Assembly (NCBI GenBank): GCA_963575745.1
Contig: CAUYUJ010000693.1
Span: 40,001-104,000 of the forward strand
Source: Prorocentrum cordatum
Taxonomy: Eukaryota > Sar > Dinophyceae > Prorocentrales > Prorocentraceae
DNA: 64,000 nt
Reading direction: 5' to 3'
Shown here: one piece after another, positions 11,590 to 21,479 of the stretch
Position numbering within the stretch: position 1 is the stretch's first letter
How the letters are laid out: the number at the start of each line of letters is the position of its first letter
The notes under the pieces: generated by a model
Seen by the model: the letters and a program-made list of their open reading frames with translations, nothing else
What the model was told of the DNA's origin: nothing
Databases searched by the model: none
Program-made: the position numbers and the translations under genes

Positions 11590-12335
11590 CCTCACAGACG
11601 AGGCGCCCGAGACCTCTTCAAGCTTCATTCCTCAGGAGCCACAGGATAACGACACCTACACATGAGTATGACATCCTCGGCTTCAAAGCAAAATACGAGA
11701 ACCTCATAAAGGGGAGTCTTCCTCAACATTCGGGCCTCCCGAACCCAAACGTAACGACAATTACAAGATGTGCATGGCCCCGCATCGGACAAGAACCAAC
11801 TCTTCCTTGCAACTCACTCACAAACATGGCTCCCGCTCGAGACGTCCTCATTAGTCAAGCCTCCAGAGACCCTGAATGACGAACAATATAATATTCCAAA
11901 CACTCTTGCGGTGCTCGCAGGTTAGAGACATGCAGCGGAGGCCCTGGAGAAGAGGGGCTTCCGCTCAAGACTTCCTAGCCATTTACTCACAGACACCCCG
12001 CTCCAGACATCATCACAAGTTGCCCCCTTGGAACGCGCCAGTGCTATGCCTAGTGCAGCAGGCCGATTGCCACCTCGAACTCATAAAATCAAGCAGGTGG
12101 CCTACTGGAGGGGGCGTGCTCCCGCTCGAGACCTCCGCGTGAGTCGCTCACAGACGAGACCACTGCTCGAGCCATCCTCACAACCTGACCCTCGAAAAGC
12201 TCAGGTGCTATGCTTGGCAAGACTTGTCGGCGGCCATCCCGGATTAGTAACATGAAATGGGGGGCCATCGATGTCGTCGGAATTCACTCACATATGGGGC
12301 TCCTTCTCGAGACTTCCTCGAAATGAGGTTCTGAT
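11590..12335. repeat. Degenerate tandem repeat, about 150-175 bp period
   Basis: The phrase CTCACAGACG/CTCACAAACA, followed within 30 bases by GCTCGAGACnTCCTC, occurs near 11,592, 11,812, 11,985, 12,143 and 12,282. The units are strongly diverged. No gene is seen. Confidence 0.6.
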
Positions 12336-12344
12336 CGCGTGAGT

Positions 12345-12612
12345 GTGTGCGTGAATGCCTGTGATGATGCTTCTGATGATGGTGACTACGATAAGTATGG
12401 CGATGAGCACTGTGGTGATGGTGTTAGTGTTGTGAATGCGTATGTCTGCATGGTAGCGATGAAACAGCGATGATGAAGATGGTGGGGATGGTAAGGCTGA
12501 TGCTATGAATGCGCAAGTACGCGTGCTAGTAGTGACGACGAGGAGAGGATGAGGAGGAGGAGGAGGGAGAGGAGGAGGAGGAGGAGAGGGAGGAGGAAGA
12601 AGAGAAGGAGGA
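12345..12612. repeat. GAT-rich then GGA-rich low complexity
   Basis: GATGATGG-type words run to about 12,530, followed by GGA/GAG triplets to 12,612. Confidence 0.7.
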
Positions 12613-13789
12613 AGAGGTTCCTGCGCGGGGGGGGGACAAGAACATGCGAAGCCCACCTGGGATGTGGGGAAGCCGAGCTAAGGCTACCCCTGCGCCCTCG
12701 CATGGGCGACCGGATATGCATGCCGCGGGCGCCCGAGCGCAAGCGCTCTCCGAGCACCTGCTCGTTCCTCCGTCCCCGCGCCGCCTTTCAAGCAAGGCTC
12801 GCACGGTGTGTTCCGTTTCCGTGCTGTTTTCGTTGTACCTCTCGTTTGTTTTCGTCCCGCCCATGCTGCAGAACGAAATCCAAACGACAACGGTCCGCAA
12901 CATCGCCTGAAAGCATGATCTTGTCCATGCCCCTGCTCACGCCAGAACTCTACGGTGGGGCGGAGCGGGGGCATCGCGTACCAGTCCAGCCTCCGGAGGC
13001 CGAGTTTTCGTTATCCGTGCCCTGCCCCGCGCGGCAGCCAGGGTGGGGACAGCAGTTGGGGCATGTATCGAAAGTCGATCCCCGACCCCCGTAGCCTTGT
13101 TCGCCCTGTCCTCCCTCCCCGCGCACCAGCCCTTCCTGCTCGCCCCCCCTCCTTCGCCTCACTGGCCTCACAGCCGCGCGAGGTGGTCGGAGGATGCGCG
13201 CGGCCTGCGCAGGCTCGGAAGAAGCTCGCAGGGCACAGCCCCCGAGGGCCAGCCTGTCCGGAGCACGCTCGGGGAGAACCCCCCCGACGAGTCGCCCACT
13301 CAGGCCAGAGCCCACCAAGAGAGGAGAACACACGAGGCGCACGGGCGCCCTGTGCTTCTGGCTGGCCGGCGCGGTCCCAGAGCTTCTGAGGATCCTCCCT
13401 CGGACGCCTCTTGGAGGCGGTTTGAAGGGGGGCCCTTCGCCCGGAGGGGGGGGGCGTAAAGGCGGGGCCCGCGGCAGAGAAAGGGTGCGAGGAGAATCTC
13501 CCCAAACGGCCCGCTTCAGAAGGAACCGTGAGTCTTGCGCTGGGTATGCTCCCTGACCCAACTCTAGGACCCTAGGATGACCCCCCCTCTGCGACCCCCC
13601 CATTCGCCAAGGCAATCCCAGACATCCGACGTCTCGATTTTTTCGAGACGCGGGCCCCCGACCTCCCGACCACTTCCCTGGGACCGGTTCTTCATCCCGA
13701 GTCGTTTTTTGACGGCCCCGAGGCCCAGCGAGGGCCCCGAGAGGCCCAAAACGACGACAAACCTCCGTCTTGATTTTTTCGAGACGCCC
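12613..13789. other. GC-rich stretch, no gene recognised
   Basis: Open frames on both strands overlap for hundreds of bases, with proline- and arginine-rich content and no motif. I see no gene, repeat unit or RNA. Confidence 0.45.
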
Positions 13790-13794
13790 GATGT

Positions 13795-14006
13795 TTTGGA
13801 CGCCCGAAATGGGTACGGAAAGAATGGGCACTATGCCCAACAACAAATGTTGTCCCGAACCAACAGCGGCCGCTGTTGGGCGGGCGACTTCCTGTCTCGA
13901 ATGGACACAGGCCGCGGCGGCGTGGACAGCGAGTCCTGTTCAAAATGAACAGGAACTGCTGTTGGGCATCGTGCCCATTCTTTCAAACCCAATTCGGGCG
14001 TGCAGA
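13795..14006. mobile_element. MITE-1 copy 1 (212 bp, 5-bp TSD)
   Basis: The element begins TTTGGACGCCCGAAATGGG. Its other end, reverse-complemented, reads TCTGCACGCCCGAATTGGG, and the inverted match continues inward to the GCCCAACA word. It is flanked by the direct repeat GATGT at 13,790-13,794 and 14,007-14,011. Internal perfect dyads are ACAACA-AA-TGTTGT (13,840-13,853), an 18-bp palindrome with a NotI site (13,861-13,878) and CCTGTTC-N5-GAACAGG (13,935-13,953). Each terminal repeat itself contains GGGCA-N3-TGCCC. There is no coding capacity, so it must depend on a transposase elsewhere. It is very similar to the copy at 23,163. Confidence 0.9.
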
Positions 14007-14011
14007 GATGT

Positions 14012-14362
14012 CTTAGATCATTTCTCTGCGAAGCCCGGCGCGCCCCACTCGCCTGGACCGCCGGCGGCTCGCCGGGGGCCTCCCGCGCCGACTGCCCCGA
14101 GGAGTCGGCAGCTGAGGCGTTCGCGGCCCTCCCGCCTGGGCCCGAATCCGCTCGAGGCGGGCTTGGCGAGTCCCTGGGCCGCGAGGTCGAGGCTCGAGGA
14201 CGAGGCGCAGAAGGATCAAGGACCAAGGATCGATACCGAGCTCCGAGGGGACGAGGACAGGAAGGACCGAGGATCGCTGGATCGACGGATCGAGACCTCT
14301 AGTCCCGAGAAGCGCTCCCCCCCCCCCCGTGAGGGGGAACGTTGGGGGTGGCTGGCTCAGGG
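14012..14362. other. GC-rich spacer, no gene seen
   Basis: Nothing recognisable lies between MITE-1 and the repeat starting at 14,363. Confidence 0.45.
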
Positions 14363-14500
14363 GGGGGGGGGGGAACATTAACCTGGAATCGGCGAGACAT
14401 CGCCGATTCCAGGCCCCCGACAGCGAATCCGCACGGTGGGGCCCCTGGTCGGCGATCGGTGAGCGATGGGGCGTCGATGCCTTCCCCGCTGAGCCTAACC
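14363..14500 (+). repeat. Dispersed repeat family R-F, copy 1
   Basis: A G-run is followed by a short dyad GGAATCGGCGA...TCGCCGATTCC, a GGCCCCCGACAGCGAATCC phrase and GGTGAGCGATGGGGCGTCGA. The same layout is at 30,275-30,420. Confidence 0.6.
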
Positions 14501-14623
14501 CCCCATGGCTGCACTTTTGGCAGGTGGATCTCTCAAGCTCTCCGCCGCCTCTGGCGGTGCGCGTTGCGAGCAGGAGCGCAGCTGGCAGCAGCAAAGCCAC
14601 AAGAAGGCGCGGCATTGACTGGA

Positions 14624-14752
14624 CTCGAGGAGGAGGAGGAGGAGGAGGAGGAGGAGGAGGAGGAGGAGGAGGAGGAGGAGGAGGAGGAGGGGGAGGAGGG
14701 AGGAGGAGGAGGAGGAGGAGGAGGAGGAGGAGGGAGGAGGAGGAGGACCCCG
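14624..14752. repeat. GGA microsatellite
   Basis: Near-pure GGA triplets run for about 125 bases. The following 14,760-15,137 is GC-rich with no supported gene. Confidence 0.9.
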
Positions 14753-15137
14753 CATTGAAAAAAAACACGACATCGGATCTTTGGGGTCGGAGCTCCGGGC
14801 GGCGTCTCTCGGCTCTCCGCGCGCCGCGGCCCGCGCAGCGCCTGCTGCGCTCCCCGTCGTGGGCCTGGCGGGGGGCGGCCTCCCCCCCCGGGCGAGGCTC
14901 GTCGCGGGGGGCGGGCGGCCGGCCCTCGGGACGAGGCACTGGCACAGCCCTATTGACTCGAGGTCCACCCCGACCCGTGAATTCTTGGTGGTGGGCCCCG
15001 GCCGCGGCGACGAGGAGCCTCTGGAGGGGGGGGGGGGGAGGCCGCCGCCCGAAGGGGGAGGAGGAGGAGCAGGGGGCATGAGCATGAGCATGACCATATG
15101 ACAAAGTCAACCAATACCACATGAGCTTAAATGCACC

Positions 15138-17084
15138 TTAAATTACGCCCCTGGGACGTCGGGATGCTTGCTCTGCACGGCTGAGGACCTTCGGCCACAG
15201 CCCTCGAGAGATTCGGTCTAAATATTCAATTCCAGACGAGGTTAGCTTACGGAGGCATGGCTGACCAAGCTTGAGAATTTGATTAGCACCGAAACCAGCA
15301 CAATCACGGCAATACCATAACTTTAATGGGCCATGAAATTGCATATTATGGGATTCATGAACGCACCCCCCCGCTATGTGGAGGGGGGCCTGGGGAGGTT
15401 TAAACCAAAGCACCCCGTTATAATGGATTGGCTGAAAAAACTGAGTTAACCTCCATTCAACAGTGGTGGCTCTGGAGGCTGACCCTCCACATCTCGTGCA
15501 ACCCCGCCCCGTGTCATCCAGACAGTGGGAGGAGGAGAAGAGGGAGCACGAAGCAGCAGAATGGAAAGCAGGAGCAAGGGACTCGAGCGAGAAACCACCA
15601 GGCGTGAAACCCACAACTCGTCGACATTCATCCCACAACTCAGGAGGTATGGCAAAGGACGGCTCCTGGTTAGTGGGTGAGGCTCCACCGTGCAACACAT
15701 CCTGACTAGAGGTTTCCTGGGAATCCAAGGCTGGTGGCTCAGACGGAGACGCGGGATGGCCAATCGTGTCCGAAGGTCCTTCGGGCAAACAGGCGAGGTC
15801 GGGACCCGCCTCTTGCGAAGCAACACTAGGACCACCGCGCCCCAAGCCCCCAGCCACAGTGGGATCCCCAGGAGAAACCGACGAATTCGAAAAGACTTGG
15901 CACACCGACAAATCCGAGCAAAAGTTGAGCTCCTGAGCCCAGGGGTCTTCCTCGTCGGGCCACTCATCAAAATCGATTTCTAAACTAACAGTACCTGGCA
16001 CCCTATCCCCCGCAGGCGGAGAGGCGTTTTCCCCTTCCTCATCCTCGGCGGGGGTCGCACGCTGAGATTGCTCACAACAATCACTGAACAGGCTATTGAA
16101 TTTATCAGCTCGGGAGGGTACGGCTAACTGGTGCTGCACACTCCTCTTAGCTTTGGCAACGCTGGATTTGGAGCCAGGAGTAGGCTCCACCCTGGGCCTG
16201 GGAACCTGAGGGAGTTTCCCAGGCAGTTCTAAAACACGAGTGAGCAGTTGCTCTACAGAGCTCCGAAAAACTATATCCAACCCGATGTGGGGTTTCCATG
16301 GGACCTGCAAGACTGGATTCACGCTGACTATGAGAGGTCGTGCGGCTTTACTACAGAGAACGTAGTCAATGTGAGTGCCCGATCCAAGGTTACATGTTGC
16401 AGCAATATCGGCCGAAACAATCACTGCTGACAAACGCTCAACTATGCCAAAACGCGAGAGGGCGACTGGGCTCAGATTGAAGTCGCCCACGACCACCCAG
16501 GGCAACTGCAGCGCCCACAGCAACCCCAGCAGGCGGTTGAACCTCCCGAGGCTCGCGCCGCGCAGCCCCATGTTGCTGTACCCGTAGAAGACCACGATCA
16601 CCAGCGAGAAGCCGACGAAGTGGACAACCTGCGCCATGAAGCCGTCGTACGAGTTCCCGTGACCAGGAGCAGCCAGCTTGCCCCGTGCTGCATGAGCTGC
16701 TCCAAGCCTGTGTGTCTGCAAATGTCCTTGTGAAAGAAGCCATTCGCCTCCCTCATTGGCGTGCTCAGCCTGCTGGGCTGCAACTCGCCGCGAGGTGGGA
16801 CGAGCAGCGTTGGCGAAAAGCCGAAGCCCTGCACCTCTAGCTTTACTGTCGTAAGACCGCAACATTGACTCGCAGTGGACGTGAGTCTCGGCGATCGCGA
16901 AAAAGTCGTAAGTCTTGGTCTGCGAGGTGATCCACGCCCAAGACTTCTCCCCAATGCAAGTGATATTGGAATAAAAGAGTCGCGTCGTAGCACTCTCCCC
17001 TGCAGGCGCCGCCGCAGCGGCACTCGGCGAGGCAGCGCAGGTGGGGTCCGCCCCTTGCGTATCCGCCTGCGCTGCCGTGGCTAG
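15138..17084 (-). CDS. Element E ORF2: AP endonuclease-like protein
   Basis: There are 648 sense codons directly after the ORF1 stop in the same frame. The endonuclease/exonuclease/phosphatase fold is indicated by FAIAETH (Glu66 of this frame), GDFN (200-203), HIDYV (238-242) and a terminal KPHIGLDI His (266), in the right order. This enzyme nicks target DNA to prime reverse transcription. The first ATG lies at 16,865, after the AETH motif, so starting there would remove part of the active site. Toward the C terminus a Cys/His cluster (VHESHN, WYCRDC, LGQPC) resembles a zinc motif I associate with dinoflagellate retroelement proteins. The acidic, Ser/Pro-rich middle looks disordered. No reverse transcriptase follows. 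Confidence 0.8.
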   Translation of the reverse strand, partial: LATAAQADTQGADPTCAASPSAAAAAPAGESATTRLFYSNITCIGEKSWAWITSQTKTYDFFAIAETHVHCESMLRSYDSKARGAGLRLFANAARPTSRRVAAQQAEHANEGGEWLLSQGHLQTHRLGAAHAARGKLAAPGHGNSYDGFMAQVVHFVGFSLVIVVFYGYSNMGLRGASLGRFNRLLGLLWALQLPWVVVGDFNLSPVALSRFGIVERLSAVIVSADIAATCNLGSGTHIDYVLCSKAARPLIVSVNPVLQVPWKPHIGLDIVFRSSVEQLLTRVLELPGKLPQVPRPRVEPTPGSKSSVAKAKRSVQHQLAVPSRADKFNSLFSDCCEQSQRATPAEDEEGENASPPAGDRVPGTVSLEIDFDEWPDEEDPWAQELNFCSDLSVCQVFSNSSVSPGDPTVAGGLGRGGPSVASQEAGPDLACLPEGPSDTIGHPASPSEPPALDSQETSSQDVLHGGASPTNQEPSFAIPPELWDECRRVVGFTPGGFSLESLAPAFHSAASCSLFSSSHCLDDTGRGCTRCGGSASRATTVEWRLTQFFQPIHYNGVLWFKPPQAPLHIAGGCVHESHNMQFHGPLKLWYCRDCAGFGANQILKLGQPCLRKLTSSGIEYLDRISRGLWPKVLSRAEQASRRPRGVI

Positions 17085-17087
17085 TCA
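17081..17087 (-). promoter_or_regulatory. UGA CUAG stop-codon readthrough context
   Basis: On the minus strand the junction reads GCG GCT TGA CTA GCC. UGA followed by CUAG is a known high-efficiency readthrough context in animal genes. ORF1 and ORF2 share the frame across it, and no ATG in any frame occurs between the stop and 16,865. Readthrough would make an ORF1-ORF2 fusion. A sense-to-stop mutation in a once continuous ORF is the main alternative. Confidence 0.55.
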
Positions 17088-18188
17088 AGCCGCGACGACA
17101 GGGTCCTTGCCCTTGCCTTTGGTGGCTGCCGCCTGCGCCGCCGCCTCCAGCTTCGCCGCCGACAGCCGCTGCGCCTCAGCCGCTATCTTGGCCTCCTCCT
17201 GAGCGTTCGCAGCGTCCTGAGCCGCCTTGGCTGCCTGGGCCGCCGCGGGGTCGGCGCCCTCAGCGCCGGCGGCCGCCGTCGGGGGCTTGGCCTCACCGCC
17301 GCCGCCTTCGGCCGCTCCACCGTCGGCTCCTCGTCGCTTCTTGGCCGTGCGCTTCTCCGCGTCACTGCGAAGCTGCTGCAACTGGTCGAGCCACTTGCGC
17401 ACCTCCGCCTCCTTTGTCTCCATGGCTCCTGCTGCCTGCTCGAGGTCGGTCTTGATCGTACGAAGAGCTTCCTTCTCGGCAGGCTCGCAGTCGAGGGACT
17501 CGATGTTCGCGAAGAACTCCTTGTCCCAGGTGCACTGGAATATCGGCTTCGGAGCCGTACTATCCTGGGCCCCCTCGGAGGTCTCACCCTGGCCCTTCAC
17601 GCCCTCGGCGTGGGCTAAGGCCTGGGTGGCAGCGCGCCGCGCAGCCTGCGCGCGCGCAACCTCCTGGGCTGCCAAGCCCTCCTTCTTCTCTGCCAGCGCC
17701 AACTGCGTCCGCAGCCTGACCACATTCGCCGCCAGCTGCCCATGGCGATGGTCGGCATCGCGGAACGCACTGTCGGCGCGCCGCAGGGCCTCCACGGGGG
17801 TGACTGTACCCTCGTCTCCTGCGGCGTCCTTTTCCAACTGTTGAATCTGCTTCTGAAGACTGTCCTTCAACTGGGCATCATCGCTGGCCTGCAGCGCGAG
17901 CTGGAGGTGCTCGGTCACTGCTGCCGTGCCACGCGTGTTGCCCTTGCTGCCTGTCGAAGGTGAAGCCGAACGAAGGATACCCTTGGGCTGCAGCAAGTTG
18001 CCCGAGCCATCGTTCACGAAGCTCACCTTCTTCTTACCCTTGTCGCGAGAAGCACTCCTCTTCGGCTGATATGGAACCACCTTCTCGCCGCAGTGCGCAC
18101 ACATGTTGTCGCTCCGCCGCAGCACATCGTTGTACTCGCAGCGCTGGCAACCTGCGCACCGCGTCCATGCCCTGGATGCCGTAGCCAT
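17085..18188 (-). CDS. Element E ORF1 protein, zinc knuckle and coiled coil
   Basis: This 367-residue protein is read from ATG at 18,188. I chose that start because the open frame further upstream is only a translated GGA microsatellite (poly-Ser/Pro). Residues 11-33 hold C-x2-C and C-x2-C pairs (CAGC and CAHCG), suggesting a zinc ribbon that could bind nucleic acid. A basic stretch follows (RDKGKKKVSF), and residues about 95-205 are heptad-like and Ala/Glu/Gln-rich (coiled coil). The tail is Ala/Lys-rich and ends KGKGKDPVVAA. ORF1 proteins of LINEs coat element RNA; that role is inferred from position and composition. The stop is UGA followed by CUAG, and ORF2 continues in the same frame. 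Confidence 0.75.
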   Translation of the reverse strand: MATASRAWTRCAGCQRCEYNDVLRRSDNMCAHCGEKVVPYQPKRSASRDKGKKKVSFVNDGSGNLLQPKGILRSASPSTGSKGNTRGTAAVTEHLQLALQASDDAQLKDSLQKQIQQLEKDAAGDEGTVTPVEALRRADSAFRDADHRHGQLAANVVRLRTQLALAEKKEGLAAQEVARAQAARRAATQALAHAEGVKGQGETSEGAQDSTAPKPIFQCTWDKEFFANIESLDCEPAEKEALRTIKTDLEQAAGAMETKEAEVRKWLDQLQQLRSDAEKRTAKKRRGADGGAAEGGGGEAKPPTAAAGAEGADPAAAQAAKAAQDAANAQEEAKIAAEAQRLSAAKLEAAAQAAATKGKGKDPVVAA

Positions 18189-18324
18189 TGCTGAAATCCT
18201 CTGTTTTCGTCGGCGCTCGAACAATCCTGCTGAGGCGTTCGGGCGCGGTCCCCCAAGTGCCACGTGAAGGCACAGAGGCACCTGAGCTCTCTGCCAAAAT
18301 GGTCGGAGCCCAAATGTTACTTGA

Positions 18325-18447
18325 GGGAGGAGGAGCAGAGGGGGAGGAGGAGGAGGAGGAGGAGGAAAGGAGGAGGAGGAGGAAAGGAGGAGGAAAGGAG
18401 GAGGAAAGGAGGAGGAGGAGGAGGAGGAGGAGGAGGAGGAGAACATT
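18325..18447. repeat. GGA microsatellite upstream of element E
   Basis: GGA/GGAAA triplets run for about 120 bases between element E and repeat R-A. Confidence 0.85.
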
Positions 18448-18509
18448 CGACGCATCAAGCCCGTTCTTCATGTCTGGCCAACGTTCAGGAGGAGGAGAAG
18501 CAGTGTAGA

Positions 18510-19290
18510 CCCAAGACGCATCAACGATGGTGCAAACAACCCTCCCTCACTCCACGTGCCTTCACGCGGCCCTACAATGATTTGTGTTCATTGCGGGAGT
18601 GTCCCATTGGAAGACAACCGGCTGAGAATCCTCAACCGTGCCGACACCCAATTCTTGGGACTTCAGGGTCGCGAATCAACGTGACTGCTGCGTCCTGGCA
18701 ATCCGAAACCGTGACAGAACGACATTCCTGGGACTTCAACTCCGATAATCCTGGGACTTCAACTCCGCGAATATATGTGACTACTGCGTCCGGACAATAC
18801 AAATTCTTGCCAGAGCGCCATTCCTGAGACTTCAGCCATGCGAACAGTTGAAACTTTTGCAAACTTTCGAAACGAATGTGCGCGGCACTAATGCGAGCGC
18901 CACACTTTGAATAAGAGCCGTACTTCATCCTTGAAGCTATTACAAACTTCTGAGCCGAACGTGCGCGGCGATAAAGCGAGAACCACAATGTTGAAAACCA
19001 TCCGCCCTACACCAGAAACAAATGTGCGCGGCGCTGAGGCGAGAGCCACATTTTGAAAACCGCCAGCCCTCCATCTATGAAACTGCTGCATCGGTTCCAG
19101 ACGAATGTGCGCGGCGCTGAGGCGACAACCACATCTTGAACACCACACGCCCTCCATCCTTGAAGCTGCTGCAAATATGAATGCGCACGGCGCTACGGCG
19201 AGAACTACATCCTGAGCCCTCCATCCGTGAAACTGTTGCAAATGTCACACATAAAGATCGTCAATGGTCTAGAAGCCTCAGGCGAAACGC
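18510..19290 (+). repeat. Dispersed repeat family R-A, copy 3 with 70-bp tandem units
   Basis: This is the longest copy. The first part has CCAAGACGCATCAACG, TTCATTGCGGGAGTGTCCC and CGTGACTGCTGCGTCCTGG. From about 18,860 it becomes a tandem of roughly 70-90 base units built around AATGTGCGCGGCGCTGAGGC, GCCACATTTTGAAAACC and CCCTCCATCCTTGAA. As in the other copies, a GGA tract sits just before the start. The same downstream unit also appears singly at 44,510-44,565 and 46,720-46,795. Confidence 0.75.
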
Positions 19291-19299
19291 CCGGCCCCC

Positions 19300-20327
19300 C
19301 TAACCCAACACGTGTGGGGGTGCGAAAGGGAGGAATTACTTGTACGGAAAAGGTATGGAGGAGGCGGAGGAGGAAGGATGAGGAGGGATGAGGAGGAGGA
19401 GCGGCATCGCGCAAGGGGGGCGGGCAGGGGCGCGAGGGATGTTTCTGGCAAGGTATCTTGCCTCGTAGCATCCCACGAGGGTCTCTTGGAAGCTTCCTGG
19501 CCCTTCTCAGAATCCCGCCGCCTTCTCAGACGGTCGCCCCCCTCGCCCAATCCCGTTTGAGCGCGCCGACAGGGGGGGGGGGGAGTAGGGGACAGGGCAA
19601 GCTAGGTGCATCCGCGCATCGGACATCCTACCGCTGCGACCAATCCCTCCCCATTGCGCTGATTGATGTTTCTATCTGCCGACGGGTGTCATAGCGGACC
19701 TGGGACAACCAAGAGGCTCCCATCGTGTGATGCGCAATCCGAACACGGGAACTGTGGACATTGGCGGAGGAGGAGAAGGCGGCGGACGAGCAATGAGAAG
19801 AAGACGAGGACGCAGGAGGGCGAGAAAAACGGCGACAGCAGGAGCAGGAGCAGCAGGCGGAGCAGGAGGACTGGGGGAGGCGGAAAAATAGAAGAAGAGT
19901 GGGGCGACAACGACGAAGTAGCAGGAGGTCGAAGAGGAGGAGGAGAAAAAGGAAGAGGACAATGAGGAGGGAGGCGGAGGAGGGGGAGGAGGCAGGAGGC
20001 AGGAGGAGGAGGCAGGAGGAGTAGGAGGAGGAGGGAGGAGGAGGAGGAGGAGGAGGAGAGAGGAGGAGGAGGAGGAGGAAGGAGGAAGGAGGAGGAGCGA
20101 GGAGGAGCGAGGAGGAGAAGGAGCAGGAGGAGGCGGAGGAAGGAGGGGGGAGGAGGGATCCGCAGGAGAGCCGCCACTGTCCCGACCTGGCCCTCCTCCG
20201 CACACGCTCGCCCCCGGCCCGCGCCCGCGCGCGCCTCCGCGGCGCGCCGCCCGCCCCAAGGGGGGCGTAAGCCCGAGGCGGCTCCCTGCAGGCCCGCCTG
20301 CGTCCTGCGGGCGGGCTTCGGGCTGCG

Positions 20328-20380
<53 letters not shown>

Positions 20381-20385
20381 CCCTG
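19300..20385. repeat. GGA-rich block and GAC microsatellite
   Basis: Between about 19,740 and 20,160 GGA/GAG triplets dominate the plus strand. Positions 20,328-20,380 are a pure GAC run. The piece between is GC-rich without a gene. Confidence 0.75.
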
Positions 20386-20690
20386 GCCTCTCCTCGTGCC
20401 CTCCTTCTCTCGCTCCTCTCCTCGCTCCCCTCCTCCCCAACCAGGGGGGACGAGAACCGGAGGCCGGGCGGGACCGAACCAGGACGCCGCAGTCTGGAAG
20501 CTGCCCGTCCCCGACAAGCCCCCTCCGAGGAGGCTGCGATTCCGAAACAGGATTTCCTGAGCATCAGGGAGGAGGGCTGAGGGTGAAATCCATATGGGCT
20601 TTTTTTCGCACCTCGAAAATCAATCCGTCTTGTGATTCACCAATTGAAGATTCAACCCTCGAACATCCATCGAAACGGCGTTTCAGATTT
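20386..20690. other. Spacer, no gene seen
   Basis: GC-rich sequence becomes more balanced near 20,580. Nothing recognisable. Confidence 0.4.
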
Positions 20691-20990
20691 CACCCTTTGC
20701 CCTCCACCCAACAGAAAATGCTCGGATTTCTGAGGGTCCAGAGGAATCCTGATGATTCCAGAGGACTCCTCAGGACCTCGCAAGATCGCAAGGATTGCAA
20801 ATGGAATCCTGGGGAGCCACTGCAGATCCTCTGAAGTGCATACTAGCAATCACCTGTGAGCTTCCTGGGAACTCCGACGAGCCCCTGGGGAGCTTCCGAA
20901 GAATCTCCTTGGAGCCTCCTAGGAGCCTTCCGGAAGCCTCTGAGGATCCCCCCAGGCGCTCCCGAGGAACCCTGGACAACACTTGAAACC
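20690..20990. repeat. Degenerate AGGAnnCCT-type repeat
   Basis: Short words such as GAGGACTCC, GAGGAATCC and GGAGCCTCC, many of them small palindromes, repeat at about 10-12 base spacing. The following 20,990-21,330 is AT-richer with no gene seen. Confidence 0.5.
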
Positions 20991-21329
20991 AATGACAAGC
21001 AGTGGGAGACACTCAAAAACAATTGAGCACACGTTTAAACAATAACGTTCTTTTGATCAAGGCAACATATCATTGTCACAATCGCAGCGGCCAAACCACT
21101 TACGAACACTGAGAAAACAAATCATACGATGTAAGAGCAAGTAAAGCATGACAACCCGTTACACATTGAGAAGCAATGAGTAACACGATCAAACAGTTAG
21201 GCAGAACGTAACCCACGAAGACTTGTAATATCATATTCAAACATGCGCAACAATTCAACCACCTCTTGGAAACGCGACACCCAATCTAAACCCAAACCCA
21301 CACCCCGCCGCCCGTATGTGACATGTTAC

Positions 21330-21475
21330 ACAAATAGTACGAGAAATCGTCGTAGTCGTAGTGTTAGTGGTGGCAGTCGTCGTAGTCGAAGTACTGGTAG
21401 TACTGGCAGTCGTCGTGATGGTGGTTGTAATGGTGGTCGTAACAGGGACAGTACCCGTACTCATCATCTAATAGT
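21330..21475. repeat. GTC/GTA/GTG triplet repeat
   Basis: Interrupted GTN triplets give Val- or Thr-rich frames only. Confidence 0.7.
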
Positions 21476-21479
21476 CTGC

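Larger units (their letters stand above)
15138..18188 (-). mobile_element. Element E: LINE with ORF1-UGA-ORF2, RT missing
   Basis: Two long frames in the same register on the minus strand encode a zinc-knuckle/coiled-coil ORF1 protein and an endonuclease ORF2 protein, as in non-LTR retrotransposons. The 5' part is well kept. The expected reverse transcriptase after the endonuclease is absent: ORF2 stops at 15,138 and GGA-rich DNA follows. LINEs usually lose the 5' end, so loss of the 3' part is odd. It could reflect a recombination breakpoint, or ORF2 might be a separate short protein in this family. Confidence 0.8.

Noticed and set aside
12613-13789. Several frames of 80-300 codons in GC-rich DNA as genes
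   Set aside because: They overlap on both strands, show no motif and are Pro/Arg/Gly-biased, as expected by chance at this base composition.
18179-18198. CCGTAGCCATT on the plus strand, like the start of the dinoflagellate spliced leader
   Set aside because: The match ends after 11 bases, and the segment is the reverse complement of the ORF1 start codon region of element E. Coincidence is the simpler reading.
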